From the NCBI RefSeq assembly GCF_900107925.1, contig NZ_FNUJ01000001.1, positions 1,364,001 to 1,428,000 on the forward strand: DNA of 64,000 nt. The letters are read 5' to 3'. The stretch comes from Amycolatopsis pretoriensis (lineage in GTDB: Bacteria > Actinomycetota > Actinomycetes > Mycobacteriales > Pseudonocardiaceae). Position 1 is the first letter of the stretch. Each line of letters starts with the position of its first letter. The notes below the pieces were generated by a model, which saw only the letters and a program-made list of their open reading frames with translations, searched no databases and was not told where the DNA came from. Below are positions 1-8,837 of the stretch, in pieces. A program made the translations under genes and the position numbers.

Positions 1-160
1 CGGTGCGGGAGAAGCCGACGATGCCGGGCCAGGCGTCTTCGCCGGTCTTGAGGGCGGTCAGCAGGTTGTCGTGGATCTCTTGCGCGATCGGGCGCGGCTC
101 GTACCCGGCCGCGCGCAGGGCCCCGGCCGTCCGGGGAAGTGCGTCTGGAACAGCGTTCAC
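1..160 (-). CDS. Magnesium-chelatase-like AAA+ ATPase, N-terminal fragment
   Basis: Partial gene; the 3' part lies beyond the left edge. The complement strand reads about 53 residues including RAAGYEPRPIAQEIHDNLL and a segment ending GIVGFSRT. This matches the start of actinobacterial ChlI/BchI-like ATPases (the Rv0958 type), which normally continue into a Walker A motif that is not visible here. Such proteins usually pair with a von Willebrand factor A protein in a MoxR-like ATPase couple; their substrate is mostly unknown. The GTG at 160 was chosen as start, but an earlier in-frame codon is possible because no stop lies immediately upstream. It is divergent from the next gene, with about 100 bases between. 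The family assignment rests on a short stretch recalled from memory. Confidence 0.6.
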   Translation of the reverse strand, partial: MNAVPDALPRTAGALRAAGYEPRPIAQEIHDNLLTALKTGEDAWPGIVGFSRT

Positions 161-260
161 CCGTTCGACGCTACTGCCGGATCGCCGGTGCGTCGATGTG
201 GAGCGACTCCAGCGTGGGCGCGCTGCTGCTTTGTTCGCGGGGCCGGTAAAATAGGGCGTC

Positions 261-1058
261 GTGTGCCGTCCCAGTGCGACTTTCGCCGTCTGGTCCTCCG
301 CGTGGCTCAACGGAGCCGCCGCGTCCGACGATGTCCTCGACGCCCTGCTCGCGTGGGGTGAGGCCCACGACGTCGTGGCGGCCGACGCCGCCGCGGCGGA
401 GGCTTTCGCGCTGCCGCTGGCGTTCAACCGGGCGGCCACCCCGGTCCAGTTGCTGATGGCGCTGCGTTCGCAGGGAGCGAAAAGCATGCGGCTGGTCCTC
501 CCCGTCCCGGGTGACGTCCGCGGGCTCGGTGGCGGCGGCCCGTTCACGGAGGCGGCACTGCGCGCGGGCGACGCGGTCGTACTGCCGGACCTCGGCTCCG
601 GGCTGGTGCCGGAGCCGATCGCCGAGGGGCTGGTCCGGTGGACGGTCTACTCGCTGTCTTCGCCGTCGGCTCCCGAGTACGTCGGACTGGGCGAAGCCGA
701 GCACGGGCTGACGGACGCGATCCGCAACAGCGCGGGGGCGTTGCAGGCGCTGGACGTGGCTTCGGATCGGCCGGGGGTGCGCGCGGAGCTGTCGGCGCAC
801 TTGCGGTCACGGCCGGACGTGGATTGGCCGGCGGGGACGCCCGGGCGGGCGTTGCGGGTGCTGCAGCGGGCGGAGGAGATCGCGGCGATCTTGGCGATCG
901 CGTCCTCGGACGACCCGGGAGGGGCGATTTCAGCATCGGCGTCGACGCTGCGGGCCCAGGCGTTGCGGCCGTTGTCGGACGCGGTGCGGACGGCTCGTTG
1001 CGCGGCGGTCAACGAGGCGGTGCGGGTGTTCGCGGAGTCCACGGCCCGCGAGGGCTGA
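261..1058 (+). CDS. Conserved actinobacterial protein of unknown function
   Basis: A 265-residue soluble protein starting at GTG. The reading frame has strong third-position GC bias and a protein-like composition throughout, so it is a real gene. It is rich in alanine and acidic residues, with no signal peptide, no membrane segment and no motif I can name. The middle section contains a glycine run near residues 90-97 (LGGGG), and the C-terminal third looks helical. It is divergent from the chelatase-like ATPase and is followed after 18 bases by an insertion sequence, so any downstream partner has been separated from it. No function is proposed. Confidence 0.7.
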   Translation: MCRPSATFAVWSSAWLNGAAASDDVLDALLAWGEAHDVVAADAAAAEAFALPLAFNRAATPVQLLMALRSQGAKSMRLVLPVPGDVRGLGGGGPFTEAALRAGDAVVLPDLGSGLVPEPIAEGLVRWTVYSLSSPSAPEYVGLGEAEHGLTDAIRNSAGALQALDVASDRPGVRAELSAHLRSRPDVDWPAGTPGRALRVLQRAEEIAAILAIASSDDPGGAISASASTLRAQALRPLSDAVRTARCAAVNEAVRVFAESTAREG

Positions 1059-1065
1059 GGTCCCA

Positions 1066-1076
1066 AGCGCCCCAAT
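1066..1076. repeat. Left fragment of palindromic intergenic repeat, split by the IS
   Basis: The 11 bases before the insertion sequence continue directly into 2151-2199 if the element is removed. The last three bases (AAT) are duplicated on the other side. The restored sequence is a long hairpin of the same family as 61645-61731. Confidence 0.8.
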
Positions 1077-1103
1077 GGGGTTGTTTCATCGTGGTTGTGG
1101 CTG
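1077..1103 (+). repeat. IS left terminal inverted repeat
   Basis: It shares its first 17 bases exactly with the reverse complement of the right end, followed by partial matching (TTG, then GCTG) to about base 27. Confidence 0.85.
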
Positions 1104-1206
1104 GTCACGGTGGCGTGGCCCGGTCGAACAGGTTTCAGGGCAACGAGTGTCGCCGGGACCAGCGTGGTAACCCGGACATAGGTGAAGCCCCCGGCAAAAT
1201 CGAGAT

Positions 1207-2091
1207 GTGAGTCAACAACCCGCCGAGGGCTTCGGCCCCATTTCCTACCAGGTCACCCTCCCGCTGTCGCGGCAGACCCTGCAGATGGTCGCCGAACTGA
1301 TCCGCGCTCACCGGCGCCGGCTGCGGTCACGCTGGCGCAAAGCCACCCCCGGCGGGCAGGCGCTGGTCGTCTTGGCGGTGCTGCGCCACGACCCGCGGCT
1401 GGCCCACCTCGGCGCCGGCATGGGCGTGTCGGCCGCGACCGTGCGTCGCTGGATGCTGGAGGTCATCACCCTGCTCGCCGCCCGTGCGGCCCGGCTGGAG
1501 CGGATCCTGCACCGCCTGGCCGATCGGGCCGCAGCGGTGGTGCTGGTGGACGGCACGGTGATCCGGACCCGCCGCCGCACCGGCCGCACCAACCGGGCCA
1601 ACTACAGCGGCAAGCACAAACACCACGGCCTGGTCACACTGGCCCTGACCGACGAGAACGGGCGGCTGCTGTGGGTCTCGGCGGTGCTGCCTGGCCGGAC
1701 CGCCGACATCACCGCCGCACGCCGGCTCCGGCTCCGGCTCCGCGAACGCCTGCACGCTCACGGTCTGACCCCGGCCGGGGACAAGGGGTTCCACGGCTGG
1801 CATAAAGACGTCCGCACCACCCGCGACTGCCGGGGCTGCGGCGGAGCCTGTGAGCAGATCGTGCTCACTCCTTACAAGGCCGAGGCCCGACGCCCGCTGA
1901 CCAAGGCCCAGAAGCAGGCGAACGCCGCGTTTGCGGCGATGCGATCCGCGGTGGAAGGCGGTTTCGCCGCACTCAAAGCGTGGCGCATTCTCGACAAGCT
2001 GCGCCTGGCGACCCGACACGCCACCACACTGCTGCGGGCTCTGCTCGTGCTCACCCAGCACGAGCAGAGCGTCCGGCACGTCCACGCCTGA
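1207..2091 (+). CDS. IS5-family DDE transposase
   Basis: A 294-residue transposase of the DDE_Tnp_4 type, catalysing cut-and-paste movement of the surrounding element. An N-terminal helix-turn-helix region spans roughly residues 45-90. The catalytic triad can be placed at Asp115 (VVLVDGTVI), Asp192 (GDKGFHGW) and Glu250 (SAVEGGFAALKAWRIL). Between the second Asp and the Glu is a Cys cluster, CRGCGGAC near residues 208-215, that may bind a metal. Length is normal for the family and the frame is uninterrupted. The GTG start at 1207 follows an ATG that is immediately closed by a stop, so GTG is the plausible initiator. Confidence 0.93.
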   Translation: MSQQPAEGFGPISYQVTLPLSRQTLQMVAELIRAHRRRLRSRWRKATPGGQALVVLAVLRHDPRLAHLGAGMGVSAATVRRWMLEVITLLAARAARLERILHRLADRAAAVVLVDGTVIRTRRRTGRTNRANYSGKHKHHGLVTLALTDENGRLLWVSAVLPGRTADITAARRLRLRLRERLHAHGLTPAGDKGFHGWHKDVRTTRDCRGCGGACEQIVLTPYKAEARRPLTKAQKQANAAFAAMRSAVEGGFAALKAWRILDKLRLATRHATTLLRALLVLTQHEQSVRHVHA

Positions 2092-2123
2092 CCCATTACC
2101 AGGCCCGGTCAACCCCGCCTGAG

Positions 2124-2150
2124 CAGCACCAATCACGATGAAACAACCCC
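2124..2150 (-). repeat. IS right terminal inverted repeat
   Basis: The reverse complement begins GGGGTTGTTTCATCGTG, identical to the left end for 17 bases, and continues with partial matches. Confidence 0.85.
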
Positions 2151-2199
2151 AATGTGGCCTTGGTTGCGTCTGACGCACCGAAGGCCACATTGGGGCGCT
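2151..2199. repeat. Right fragment of palindromic intergenic repeat
   Basis: Together with 1066-1076 this forms a hairpin with arms of at least 19 matching bases around a GTCTGACG centre. It lies just past the 3' end of hemH and probably served as an intergenic terminator-like element. A second, partly duplicated copy is at 61645-61731. Confidence 0.8.
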
Positions 2200-2207
2200 C
2201 GTCAGCG

Positions 2208-3251
2208 TCAGCGAGCCGGGCGTTTCGCCGGCTCGCAGCAGCCCACCGCGCAGGGTGCGCCGTTCACCGTGCACCCGGCCGCTGGGAACGGCGACAACTT
2301 CCGCGGCTTCACCCCGTGCGTGTGCTCGCGCACCAGCTCCACCACCAGCTCCGCGAACCGCGGGTCCGATCCCGCCGTCGCCGCCCTTGCGAACTTCATC
2401 CCGTGCGAAGCCGCGCGCTCGGCTGCCTCGTTGTCCAGGTCCCAGATCACCTCGAGGTGGTCCGACACGAACCCGATCGGCGAGACCACCACACCGGGGA
2501 CCCCCGATGCGTGCAGCGCGTCGATGTGGTCGACGATGTCCGGCTCCAGCCACGGCACCTGCGGCGGCCCCGACCGCGACTGCCACACGACGTCGTACTC
2601 GGCGATCCCCGCCGAAGCAGCCACCAGACGCGCCGCCTCGGCGATCTGGCGGGAGTAGCGGTGGCCGCCCTCGGACGGGGGGCCCGAGGCCCGGTCCGCG
2701 CTCGACGGGACCGAATGTGCCGTGAACACCGTGCGGATCCCCGGCTCGTCCCCCAGGGACGCGTGGGCCGCGCGGACGCCGTCCGCCGCCGCCGACACGA
2801 ACAGCGGGTGGTCGAAGAACTGCCGGATCTTCACCAGTTCGGGTGCCCCGGAACCGACCGCCGCGCGGGCGCGCTCGATGTCCTCGTCGTACTGTCGGCA
2901 CGCCGAGTAGCCGCCGTACGCGCTCGTGGGGAACACCAGGACCCGTGAAGCACCCGACGACGTCAGCGACGCCAGGGTGTCCTCGACCATCGGGTGCCAG
3001 TTGCGGTTGCCGAAGTGCACCGGCAGGTCGACGCCGGCCGCCGCGAGCTGCTTCTCGACCGCCGCCATCGCGTCGCGGTTCAGCCGGTTGATCGGCGAGA
3101 CCCCGCCGAAGTGCTGGTAGTGCTCCGCGACTTCGAGCAGGCGCTCCCGCGGGACACCCCGGCCCCTGGTGACGTTTTCGAGGAACGGCATGACGTCGTC
3201 AGGCCCTTCCGGACCGCCGAACGAAAGCCACAGCAACGCGTCGTATCCCAC
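2208..3251 (-). CDS. hemH: Ferrochelatase (coproporphyrin-dependent type)
   Basis: A 347-residue enzyme that inserts Fe2+ into a porphyrin late in haem synthesis. Actinobacterial members act on coproporphyrin III (also called CpfC). The catalytic His is His179 in TAHSVP. One Cys at 118 (YSACRQY) and a C-terminal cluster, CTVNGAPCAVGCC at 327-339, fit the [2Fe-2S] cluster ligands known from mycobacterial ferrochelatase. The N-terminal ALLWLSFGGPEGPDDV is typical. In mycobacteria hemH directly follows fabG1-inhA. Here it has the same orientation, but a TetR/efflux pair on the opposite strand lies between. The 3' end abuts the palindromic repeat. Confidence 0.95.
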   Translation of the reverse strand: MGYDALLWLSFGGPEGPDDVMPFLENVTRGRGVPRERLLEVAEHYQHFGGVSPINRLNRDAMAAVEKQLAAAGVDLPVHFGNRNWHPMVEDTLASLTSSGASRVLVFPTSAYGGYSACRQYDEDIERARAAVGSGAPELVKIRQFFDHPLFVSAAADGVRAAHASLGDEPGIRTVFTAHSVPSSADRASGPPSEGGHRYSRQIAEAARLVAASAGIAEYDVVWQSRSGPPQVPWLEPDIVDHIDALHASGVPGVVVSPIGFVSDHLEVIWDLDNEAAERAASHGMKFARAATAGSDPRFAELVVELVREHTHGVKPRKLSPFPAAGCTVNGAPCAVGCCEPAKRPAR

Positions 3252-3306
3252 CCCGCCATCTTGCCGATGTGGCGGCCCGCACGCTGACGCGGGCCCGTTG
3301 TGAATC

Positions 3307-3319
3307 GATCAGTCCAAAA
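3307..3319 (+). promoter_or_regulatory. Putative TetR operator upstream of tetR
   Basis: GATCAGTCCAAAA, 20 bases before the tetR start. The same word occurs inverted at 3953-3965, before the efflux gene. A motif shared by exactly these two promoters is best explained as the binding site of the TetR protein encoded between them. Confidence 0.65.
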
Positions 3320-3338
3320 CTCTGGTACGGTGACACTC

Positions 3339-3920
3339 ATGGCCAGACCACGCGAGTTCGACGAAACCGCCGCCGTCGAGAAGGCGATGTACGCCTTCTG
3401 GGAGCACGGCTACGAAGCGACGTCGACGCAGGACCTGTGCGAGGCCACCGGACTCGGGCGCAGCAGCGTCTACAACACGTTCACCAGCAAGCGAGCCCTC
3501 TTCCAGCGCTCGCTCACGCACTACACCAGCACCCAGCTCGGCAAGCGGCAGGCCGTCCTCGACGGCCCGGGCACGGCGGCCGAACGGTTCGCCGCGGTCC
3601 TCGACCACGCCATCGAGGACGACCTCGAGCAACGCCGGCGCGGCTGCCTCGTGGTCAACACCCTCGCCGAACTCGGCGTGCCCGACGACGAAGTGGGCGC
3701 CGCCCTGCGGAACGACACCGAACGGAACCTGACCATGTTCGCCGAGTGCGCCCGGGAAGGCCTGCTCGACGGCAGCCTCCAGGACGGCCTCGACCCCGCG
3801 GACGTGGCGGAGTTCCTGCTCGGCACCACCTCTGGCCTGCGCGTGATGGCCCGCCGGGGCACGAGCCGCGAGAGCATGCACGCCGTCGCCGACCTCGCCT
3901 TGAAGGCCCTCACGCGCTGA
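3339..3920 (+). CDS. TetR-family repressor of the adjacent efflux gene
   Basis: A 193-residue one-component regulator. The N-terminal helix-turn-helix (about residues 20-50) contains TSTQDLCEATGLGRSSVYNTF, followed by KRALFQ; the rest is a helical ligand-binding domain. The ATG at 3339 was chosen because it begins MARPREFDE, the usual start of this subfamily; a further upstream in-frame codon exists. The gene is 70 bases upstream of the MFS exporter on the same strand. Both genes carry the same AGTCCAAAA motif upstream, so autoregulation plus repression of the pump is likely. The ligand is unknown. Confidence 0.88.
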   Translation: MARPREFDETAAVEKAMYAFWEHGYEATSTQDLCEATGLGRSSVYNTFTSKRALFQRSLTHYTSTQLGKRQAVLDGPGTAAERFAAVLDHAIEDDLEQRRRGCLVVNTLAELGVPDDEVGAALRNDTERNLTMFAECAREGLLDGSLQDGLDPADVAEFLLGTTSGLRVMARRGTSRESMHAVADLALKALTR

Positions 3921-3952
3921 GCGCCGCACCACCGGAACGACGCACACCCTGA

Positions 3953-3965
3953 TTTTGGACTGACC
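3953..3965 (-). promoter_or_regulatory. Putative TetR operator upstream of efflux gene
   Basis: TTTTGGACTGACC, the inverted copy of the motif at 3307-3319 (12 of 13 bases match). It lies 25 bases before the exporter start. Confidence 0.65.
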
Positions 3966-3990
3966 GATACACAACCGGGAGGGAACCCCC

Positions 3991-5151
3991 ATGCCTCTGG
4001 CCGTCTTCGTCCTCGGGCTCAGCGTGTTCGCGCTGGGCACGTCCGAGTTCATGATCACCGGCCTGCTCCCCGGGATGGCCGCCGACCTGCACGTCAGCAT
4101 CCCCGACGCCGGGCTGCTGATCTCGGCGTTCGCCGTCGGCATGGTCGTCGGGGCGCCGCTGCTGGCGATCGGCACCCTCCGGCTCCCCCGCCGCCGGACC
4201 CTGCTGGTCCTGCTCGGCGTGTTCGCCGTGACGCACGTCGTCGGCGCCCTCGCCGACGGGTACGCCCTGCTCTTCGCGACGCGGGTGGTCGCGGCGCTGG
4301 CCTGCGCCGGGTTCTGGGCCGTCGCCCTGGCGACGACGATCGCGCTCGTGCCCGTCGACCGGCGCGGGCGGGCGATGGCGGTGCTGGTCGGCGGGCTGAC
4401 CGTCGCGAACATCGCCGGGGTGCCCGCCGGCACGTTCCTCGGCCAGCACGCGGGCTGGCGGACGGCGTTCTGGGCCGTGGCGGCGGTGACCGTGGTCGCC
4501 ATCATCGGCGTGGCGCTGCTGGTGCCGGAGACGACCGGCGGCGCGGCGGGCGTCCGCCACGAACTGCGGCTGTACCGCCGGGGCCGGGTCTGGCTCGCGC
4601 TCGGCGTGATCGCCTTGTGCCAGGCCATGATCTTCGCCGCGTTCAGCTACCTCGCGCCGCTGCTGACCGAGACCGACGGCCTGCCCGCGGAATGGGTCCC
4701 GGGCGTCCTGGCGCTGTTCGGCGTCGGCGCCCTGATCGGGATCAGCGTGGGCGGGCGGCTGGCCGACCGGCGGCCGTTCGCCACGCTCTACGGCTGCCTC
4801 GCCCTCGCGCTGACCGCGTTGCTCGTGCTCGCCCTGACCACCGACGCGCTCGTCGCCGTCGCGGCCGTGCTCGCCTTCGGCGTGGCCGGGTTCGGCGCCA
4901 ACCCCGCGCTGAACCTGCGTGCCTTCCAGGCCGCCGGCGACGCGCCCACGCTCGTCGGGGCCAGCACGACCTCGGCGTTCAACGTCGGCAACACCATCGG
5001 CCCGTGGCTGGGCGGGGTCGCGATCGACGCCGGGCTCGGCTTCCCGAGCGTCGCCTGGACCGGCATGCTGCTCGGCGCGGCGACCCTGGCCGCGCTCACG
5101 GTCGCGGTCGCCGTCCAGCGGAACGACGACCGCGAGCCCGTAGCCGTGTGA
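3991..5151 (+). CDS. MFS drug exporter, Cmx/CmrA chloramphenicol-efflux type
   Basis: A 386-residue proton-driven exporter with about 12 membrane segments. The first segment reads VLGLSVFALGTSEFMITGLL, and the signature AFAVGMVVGAPL follows in the second segment. These closely resemble the Cmx/Cml chloramphenicol pumps, and the length is normal. The real substrate cannot be told from sequence alone. The gene follows its own TetR regulator and runs convergently into inhA, with only 3 bases between the stop codons. The pair interrupts the otherwise conserved fabG1-inhA-hemH order, which suggests later insertion of a resistance module. Confidence 0.9.
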   Translation: MPLAVFVLGLSVFALGTSEFMITGLLPGMAADLHVSIPDAGLLISAFAVGMVVGAPLLAIGTLRLPRRRTLLVLLGVFAVTHVVGALADGYALLFATRVVAALACAGFWAVALATTIALVPVDRRGRAMAVLVGGLTVANIAGVPAGTFLGQHAGWRTAFWAVAAVTVVAIIGVALLVPETTGGAAGVRHELRLYRRGRVWLALGVIALCQAMIFAAFSYLAPLLTETDGLPAEWVPGVLALFGVGALIGISVGGRLADRRPFATLYGCLALALTALLVLALTTDALVAVAAVLAFGVAGFGANPALNLRAFQAAGDAPTLVGASTTSAFNVGNTIGPWLGGVAIDAGLGFPSVAWTGMLLGAATLAALTVAVAVQRNDDREPVAV

Positions 5152-5154
5152 GCG

Positions 5155-5922
5155 TCAGATGCCGAGGGCGTGGACCCCGCCGTCGACCATGATCATCGAG
5201 CCGGTCGTGGCCGGCAGCCAGTCCGACAGCAGCGCGCAGACGCTCTTCGCCGTCGGGTCCGGGTCCGAGCTGTCCCAGCCGAGCGGCGCGCGGTCGCCCC
5301 AGCCGTCCTCGAGGTCCGAGAAGCCCGGGATCGACTTCGCGGCCATCGTCTTCATCGGGCCGGCGCTGACCAGGTTGACGCGGATGCCCTGCGGGCCCAG
5401 TTCCTTGGCCAGGTACCGGTTGACCGACTCGAGCGCGGCCTTCGCGACGCCCATCCAGTTGTAGACCGGCCACGCGACGCGGGCGTCGAAGTCCATGCCC
5501 ACGATCGACGAACCGCGGCCCAGCAGCGGCAGGCACGCCTTCGCCAGCGACATGAACGAGTACGACGAAACCTCGACGGCCGTCTTGACGTCCTCGGCCG
5601 GCGCGTCCAGGAACGGCGCGCCGAGGCAGCTCTGCGGGGCGAAGCCGATCGAGTGCAGCACCCCGTCGAGGCCGTCGACGTGCTCACGGATGTTGTCGGC
5701 CAGCGAGTCGAGGTGCTCCTGGTTGGTGACGTCCAGCTCGATCACCGGCGCGGGCTCCGGAAGCCGCTTCGCGATGGTCTTGACCAGCGACATGCGGCCG
5801 AAGCCGGTCAGCACCACGGTCGCGCCCTCCTGCTGCGCGATCTTGGCCGCGTGGAAGGCGAGCGAGGCGTCGGTGATGATGCCGGTGATCAGCAGGCGCT
5901 TGCCTTCGAGCAGTCCGGGCAC
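5155..5922 (-). CDS. inhA: NADH-dependent enoyl-ACP reductase
   Basis: A 255-residue short-chain dehydrogenase-fold enzyme catalysing the last reduction of the FAS II elongation cycle. The N-terminal GKRLLITGIITDASLAFHAA is the InhA cofactor-binding region. The Ser of LHSIGFAPQ and the Tyr/Lys of YNWMGVAKAALESVNRYL match the active site of the mycobacterial isoniazid target. The GTG start at 5922 (VPGLLEGKRL) lies 35 bases after the fabG stop on the same strand, so the two form an operon. The C-terminus, MIMVDGGVHALGI, is family-typical. Confidence 0.95.
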   Translation of the reverse strand: MPGLLEGKRLLITGIITDASLAFHAAKIAQQEGATVVLTGFGRMSLVKTIAKRLPEPAPVIELDVTNQEHLDSLADNIREHVDGLDGVLHSIGFAPQSCLGAPFLDAPAEDVKTAVEVSSYSFMSLAKACLPLLGRGSSIVGMDFDARVAWPVYNWMGVAKAALESVNRYLAKELGPQGIRVNLVSAGPMKTMAAKSIPGFSDLEDGWGDRAPLGWDSSDPDPTAKSVCALLSDWLPATTGSMIMVDGGVHALGI

Positions 5923-5957
5923 GGGTCCTCCAAGTCTTGGTTCTGGATACGAAAGGG

Positions 5958-6707
<750 letters not shown>

Positions 6708-6846
6708 TTATCGGCAGCTCCGCGGCGCCGCGCACCCGCGCCCGGCGGTGCCCGCGACCGCCCTAAGCGGGTGTTAGGAACTGCCTCCCGACCTTGCTGG
6801 TTACCCGCTGGTTGGTCACCGTGAGTCGCAACACAGGAGGTCGACG

Positions 6847-8157
6847 ATGACAACCCGGATCAGCGGGCCCGCCGAGGGCGCCGTCAGTGAAAAACGCGTG
6901 ATCGGCAACGTGCTGCGCGGCTCCATCGGCAACCTGGTCGAGTGGTACGACTGGTACGCCTACGCCGCGTTCACCACCTACTTCGCCAAGTCGTTCTTCC
7001 CGACGACCGACACGACGGCGGCCTTCCTCGGCACCGCCGCCGTCTTCGCGGTCGGGTTCCTCATGCGCCCGCTCGGCGGCTGGATGCTCGGCCGGTTCGC
7101 CGACCGCTTCGGCCGGCGCAGCGCACTGGTGCTTTCGGTCACGCTGATGGCGGGCGGCTCCCTGCTCATCGCCGTGACGCCGAGCTACCACACAATCGGG
7201 CTCGCGGCGCCGATCCTGCTGCTGGTCGCCCGGCTGATCCAGGGGCTGTCGGTCGGCGGCGAGTACTCCACCTCCGCCACGTACCTGTCCGAAGTGGCCA
7301 CTCCCGGCAAGCGCGGCTTCTACTCGAGCTTCCAGTACGTCACCCTCTACGGCGGCCAGCTGCTCGCGCTGGGTCTCCAGCTGATCCTGCAGGGCCTGCT
7401 CACCGAACAGCAGCTGACGTCGTGGGGCTGGCGGATCGCGTTCGGCGTCGGCACGGTCGCCGCGCTCAGCGTCATGTGGCTGCGCCGCGGCATGGACGAG
7501 TCGGAGAGCTACAAGCGTGAGGCGGAAACCACGACCGGCGAACGCGGCACGCTGCGCACGCTGGCCAAGTACCCCAAGGAGATCGCGCTCGTCGTCGGCC
7601 TGACCCTCGGCGGCACGGTGGCCTTCTACACCTTCGCCACCTACAGCCAGAAGTTCCTCGAGAACACCGCCCACATCCCGCGGCGCACGGTCACGATCAT
7701 CCTGTTCTCGGCGATCCTGCTCGCGGCGATCCTGCAGCCCTTGGCGGGCAAGCTGTCCGACCGGATCGGCCGCCGCCCGCTGCTGCTGTTCTTCGGCATC
7801 GCGGGCACGCTGCTCACCGTGCCGATCATGACGATCATGGGCTCGACCCGGAACCCGGTCGGCGCGTTCTTCCTCGTCCTGGCCGGGCTCGTCGTGGTGG
7901 CGGGCTACACGTCGATCAACGCGATCGTGAAGGCCGAGCTGTTCCCGACGAAGATCCGCGCCATCGGCGTCGGCCTGCCGTACGCGCTGACTGTCGCGAT
8001 CTTCGGCGGGACCGCGGAGCTGATCGCGCAGGCGCTGAAGAGCGCGGGGCACGAGTCGGTGTTCTTCTGGTACGTCGCGGGCTGCGTCCTGGTTTCCCTG
8101 ATCGTCTACGGCACAATGCGGGAGACTTCGAAGACTTCCGAACTGGAAGAGCGCTGA
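6847..8157 (+). CDS. MHS-family metabolite:H+ symporter (KgtP-like)
   Basis: A 436-residue major-facilitator protein with about 12 membrane segments. The start IGNLVEWYDWYAYAAFTTYF and the loop GRFADRFGRRSALV are hallmarks of the metabolite:H+ symporter subfamily that imports alpha-ketoglutarate, citrate, proline or shikimate. RLIQGLSVGGEYSTSATYL is the conserved central motif. A strong AGGAGG site precedes the ATG. It is followed after 7 bases by a response regulator, then a sensor kinase and a TAXI binding lipoprotein on the same strand, so uptake is probably regulated by that system. A di- or tricarboxylic acid substrate is an inference from context. Confidence 0.9.
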   Translation: MTTRISGPAEGAVSEKRVIGNVLRGSIGNLVEWYDWYAYAAFTTYFAKSFFPTTDTTAAFLGTAAVFAVGFLMRPLGGWMLGRFADRFGRRSALVLSVTLMAGGSLLIAVTPSYHTIGLAAPILLLVARLIQGLSVGGEYSTSATYLSEVATPGKRGFYSSFQYVTLYGGQLLALGLQLILQGLLTEQQLTSWGWRIAFGVGTVAALSVMWLRRGMDESESYKREAETTTGERGTLRTLAKYPKEIALVVGLTLGGTVAFYTFATYSQKFLENTAHIPRRTVTIILFSAILLAAILQPLAGKLSDRIGRRPLLLFFGIAGTLLTVPIMTIMGSTRNPVGAFFLVLAGLVVVAGYTSINAIVKAELFPTKIRAIGVGLPYALTVAIFGGTAELIAQALKSAGHESVFFWYVAGCVLVSLIVYGTMRETSKTSELEER

Positions 8158-8164
8158 CAAGGGG

Positions 8165-8833
8165 ATGACCGTGCGCGTGCTCCTCGTCGAAGACGACGCG
8201 GGTGTCGCCGGCGCGCTCGCCGAGTCGCTGCACGCGCGCGGTCATCCCGTCACCAGCGTCGGCCGCGGGGCCGACGCCCTGCACCGCCACCGCGACGCCG
8301 ATCTGGTCCTGCTCGACCTCGGGCTCCCGGATCTCGACGGCCTCGACGTGCTGCGCAAGATCCGCGCGGTGTCGCCGGTGCCGGTCATCGTCCTGACCGC
8401 GCGTGGCGACGAACGCTCGGTCGTCCGCGGGCTGCGCCTCGGCGCGGACGACTACCTGACGAAGCCCGTGCGGCTGGCCGAGCTGCTGGCCCGGATGGAC
8501 GCCGTCGTGCGCCGCGCGGTCGCCCGGACCACCCCGGCCGGTGACGTCGTGCGCCTCGAGGACGTCGAGATCGACCTCGGGGCCCGCCGGGTACTCGTCG
8601 CCGGGCACGACGTCGGGCTCACCACCAAGGAGTTCGAGATCCTGGCCGTGCTGGCCGCCCGCCCGGGTACCGCGGTCAGCCGCCAGCAGCTGATGGACGA
8701 GGTCTGGGGCGACGCCTACCTCGCGGTCTCGCGCTCGCTCGACGTCCACCTGACCGGGCTGCGCGCCAAGCTGGACCGGCCGGGCCTGCTCACCACCATC
8801 CGCGGCTTCGGCTACCGGCTCGGCCGGGACTGA
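8165..8833 (+). CDS. OmpR-type response regulator
   Basis: A 222-residue DNA-binding regulator. The receiver domain spans residues 1-118, with the acidic pair near the N-terminus (LVEDDAGV), the phospho-acceptor Asp in LVLLDLGLPDLDG and the conserved Lys in YLTKPVRL. A winged-helix effector domain follows (TKEFEILAVLAARPGTAVSRQQLMDEVWG in outline, ending IRGFGYRLGRD). It lies between the MHS transporter and its cognate sensor kinase, 4 bases from the latter. By analogy with TctD-type systems it probably controls the adjacent transporter in response to a carboxylic acid. Confidence 0.92.
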   Translation: MTVRVLLVEDDAGVAGALAESLHARGHPVTSVGRGADALHRHRDADLVLLDLGLPDLDGLDVLRKIRAVSPVPVIVLTARGDERSVVRGLRLGADDYLTKPVRLAELLARMDAVVRRAVARTTPAGDVVRLEDVEIDLGARRVLVAGHDVGLTTKEFEILAVLAARPGTAVSRQQLMDEVWGDAYLAVSRSLDVHLTGLRAKLDRPGLLTTIRGFGYRLGRD

Positions 8834-8837
8834 CGCC

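Larger units (their letters stand above)
1077..2150 (+). mobile_element. Complete IS5-family insertion sequence
   Basis: A 1074-bp element with terminal inverted repeats that begin GGGGTTGTTTCATCGTG at the left end and read the same from the right end. The match continues imperfectly for about 27 bases. The flanking AAT at 1074-1076 is repeated at 2151-2153, giving a 3-bp target duplication of ANT form; as I recall, that form is reported for the ISL2 group of the IS5 family. The element holds one intact transposase gene. Intact ends, an intact frame and a clean duplication suggest recent and possibly still active transposition. It sits in the stem of an intergenic palindrome rather than in a gene. 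Confidence 0.92.

Noticed and set aside
171..800. A 209-codon minus-strand open frame over the first unknown gene
   Set aside because: It is Arg-rich with shadow composition, overlapping the better-supported plus-strand gene at 261-1058.
1327..2901. A 524-codon open frame on the minus strand
   Set aside because: It runs across the IS transposase and hemH in the wrong frames and crosses the IS boundary, so it cannot be an ancestral gene.
3339..5151. Resistance gene as a sign of a chloramphenicol-like biosynthetic cluster
   Set aside because: No biosynthetic genes are nearby; neighbours are housekeeping genes.
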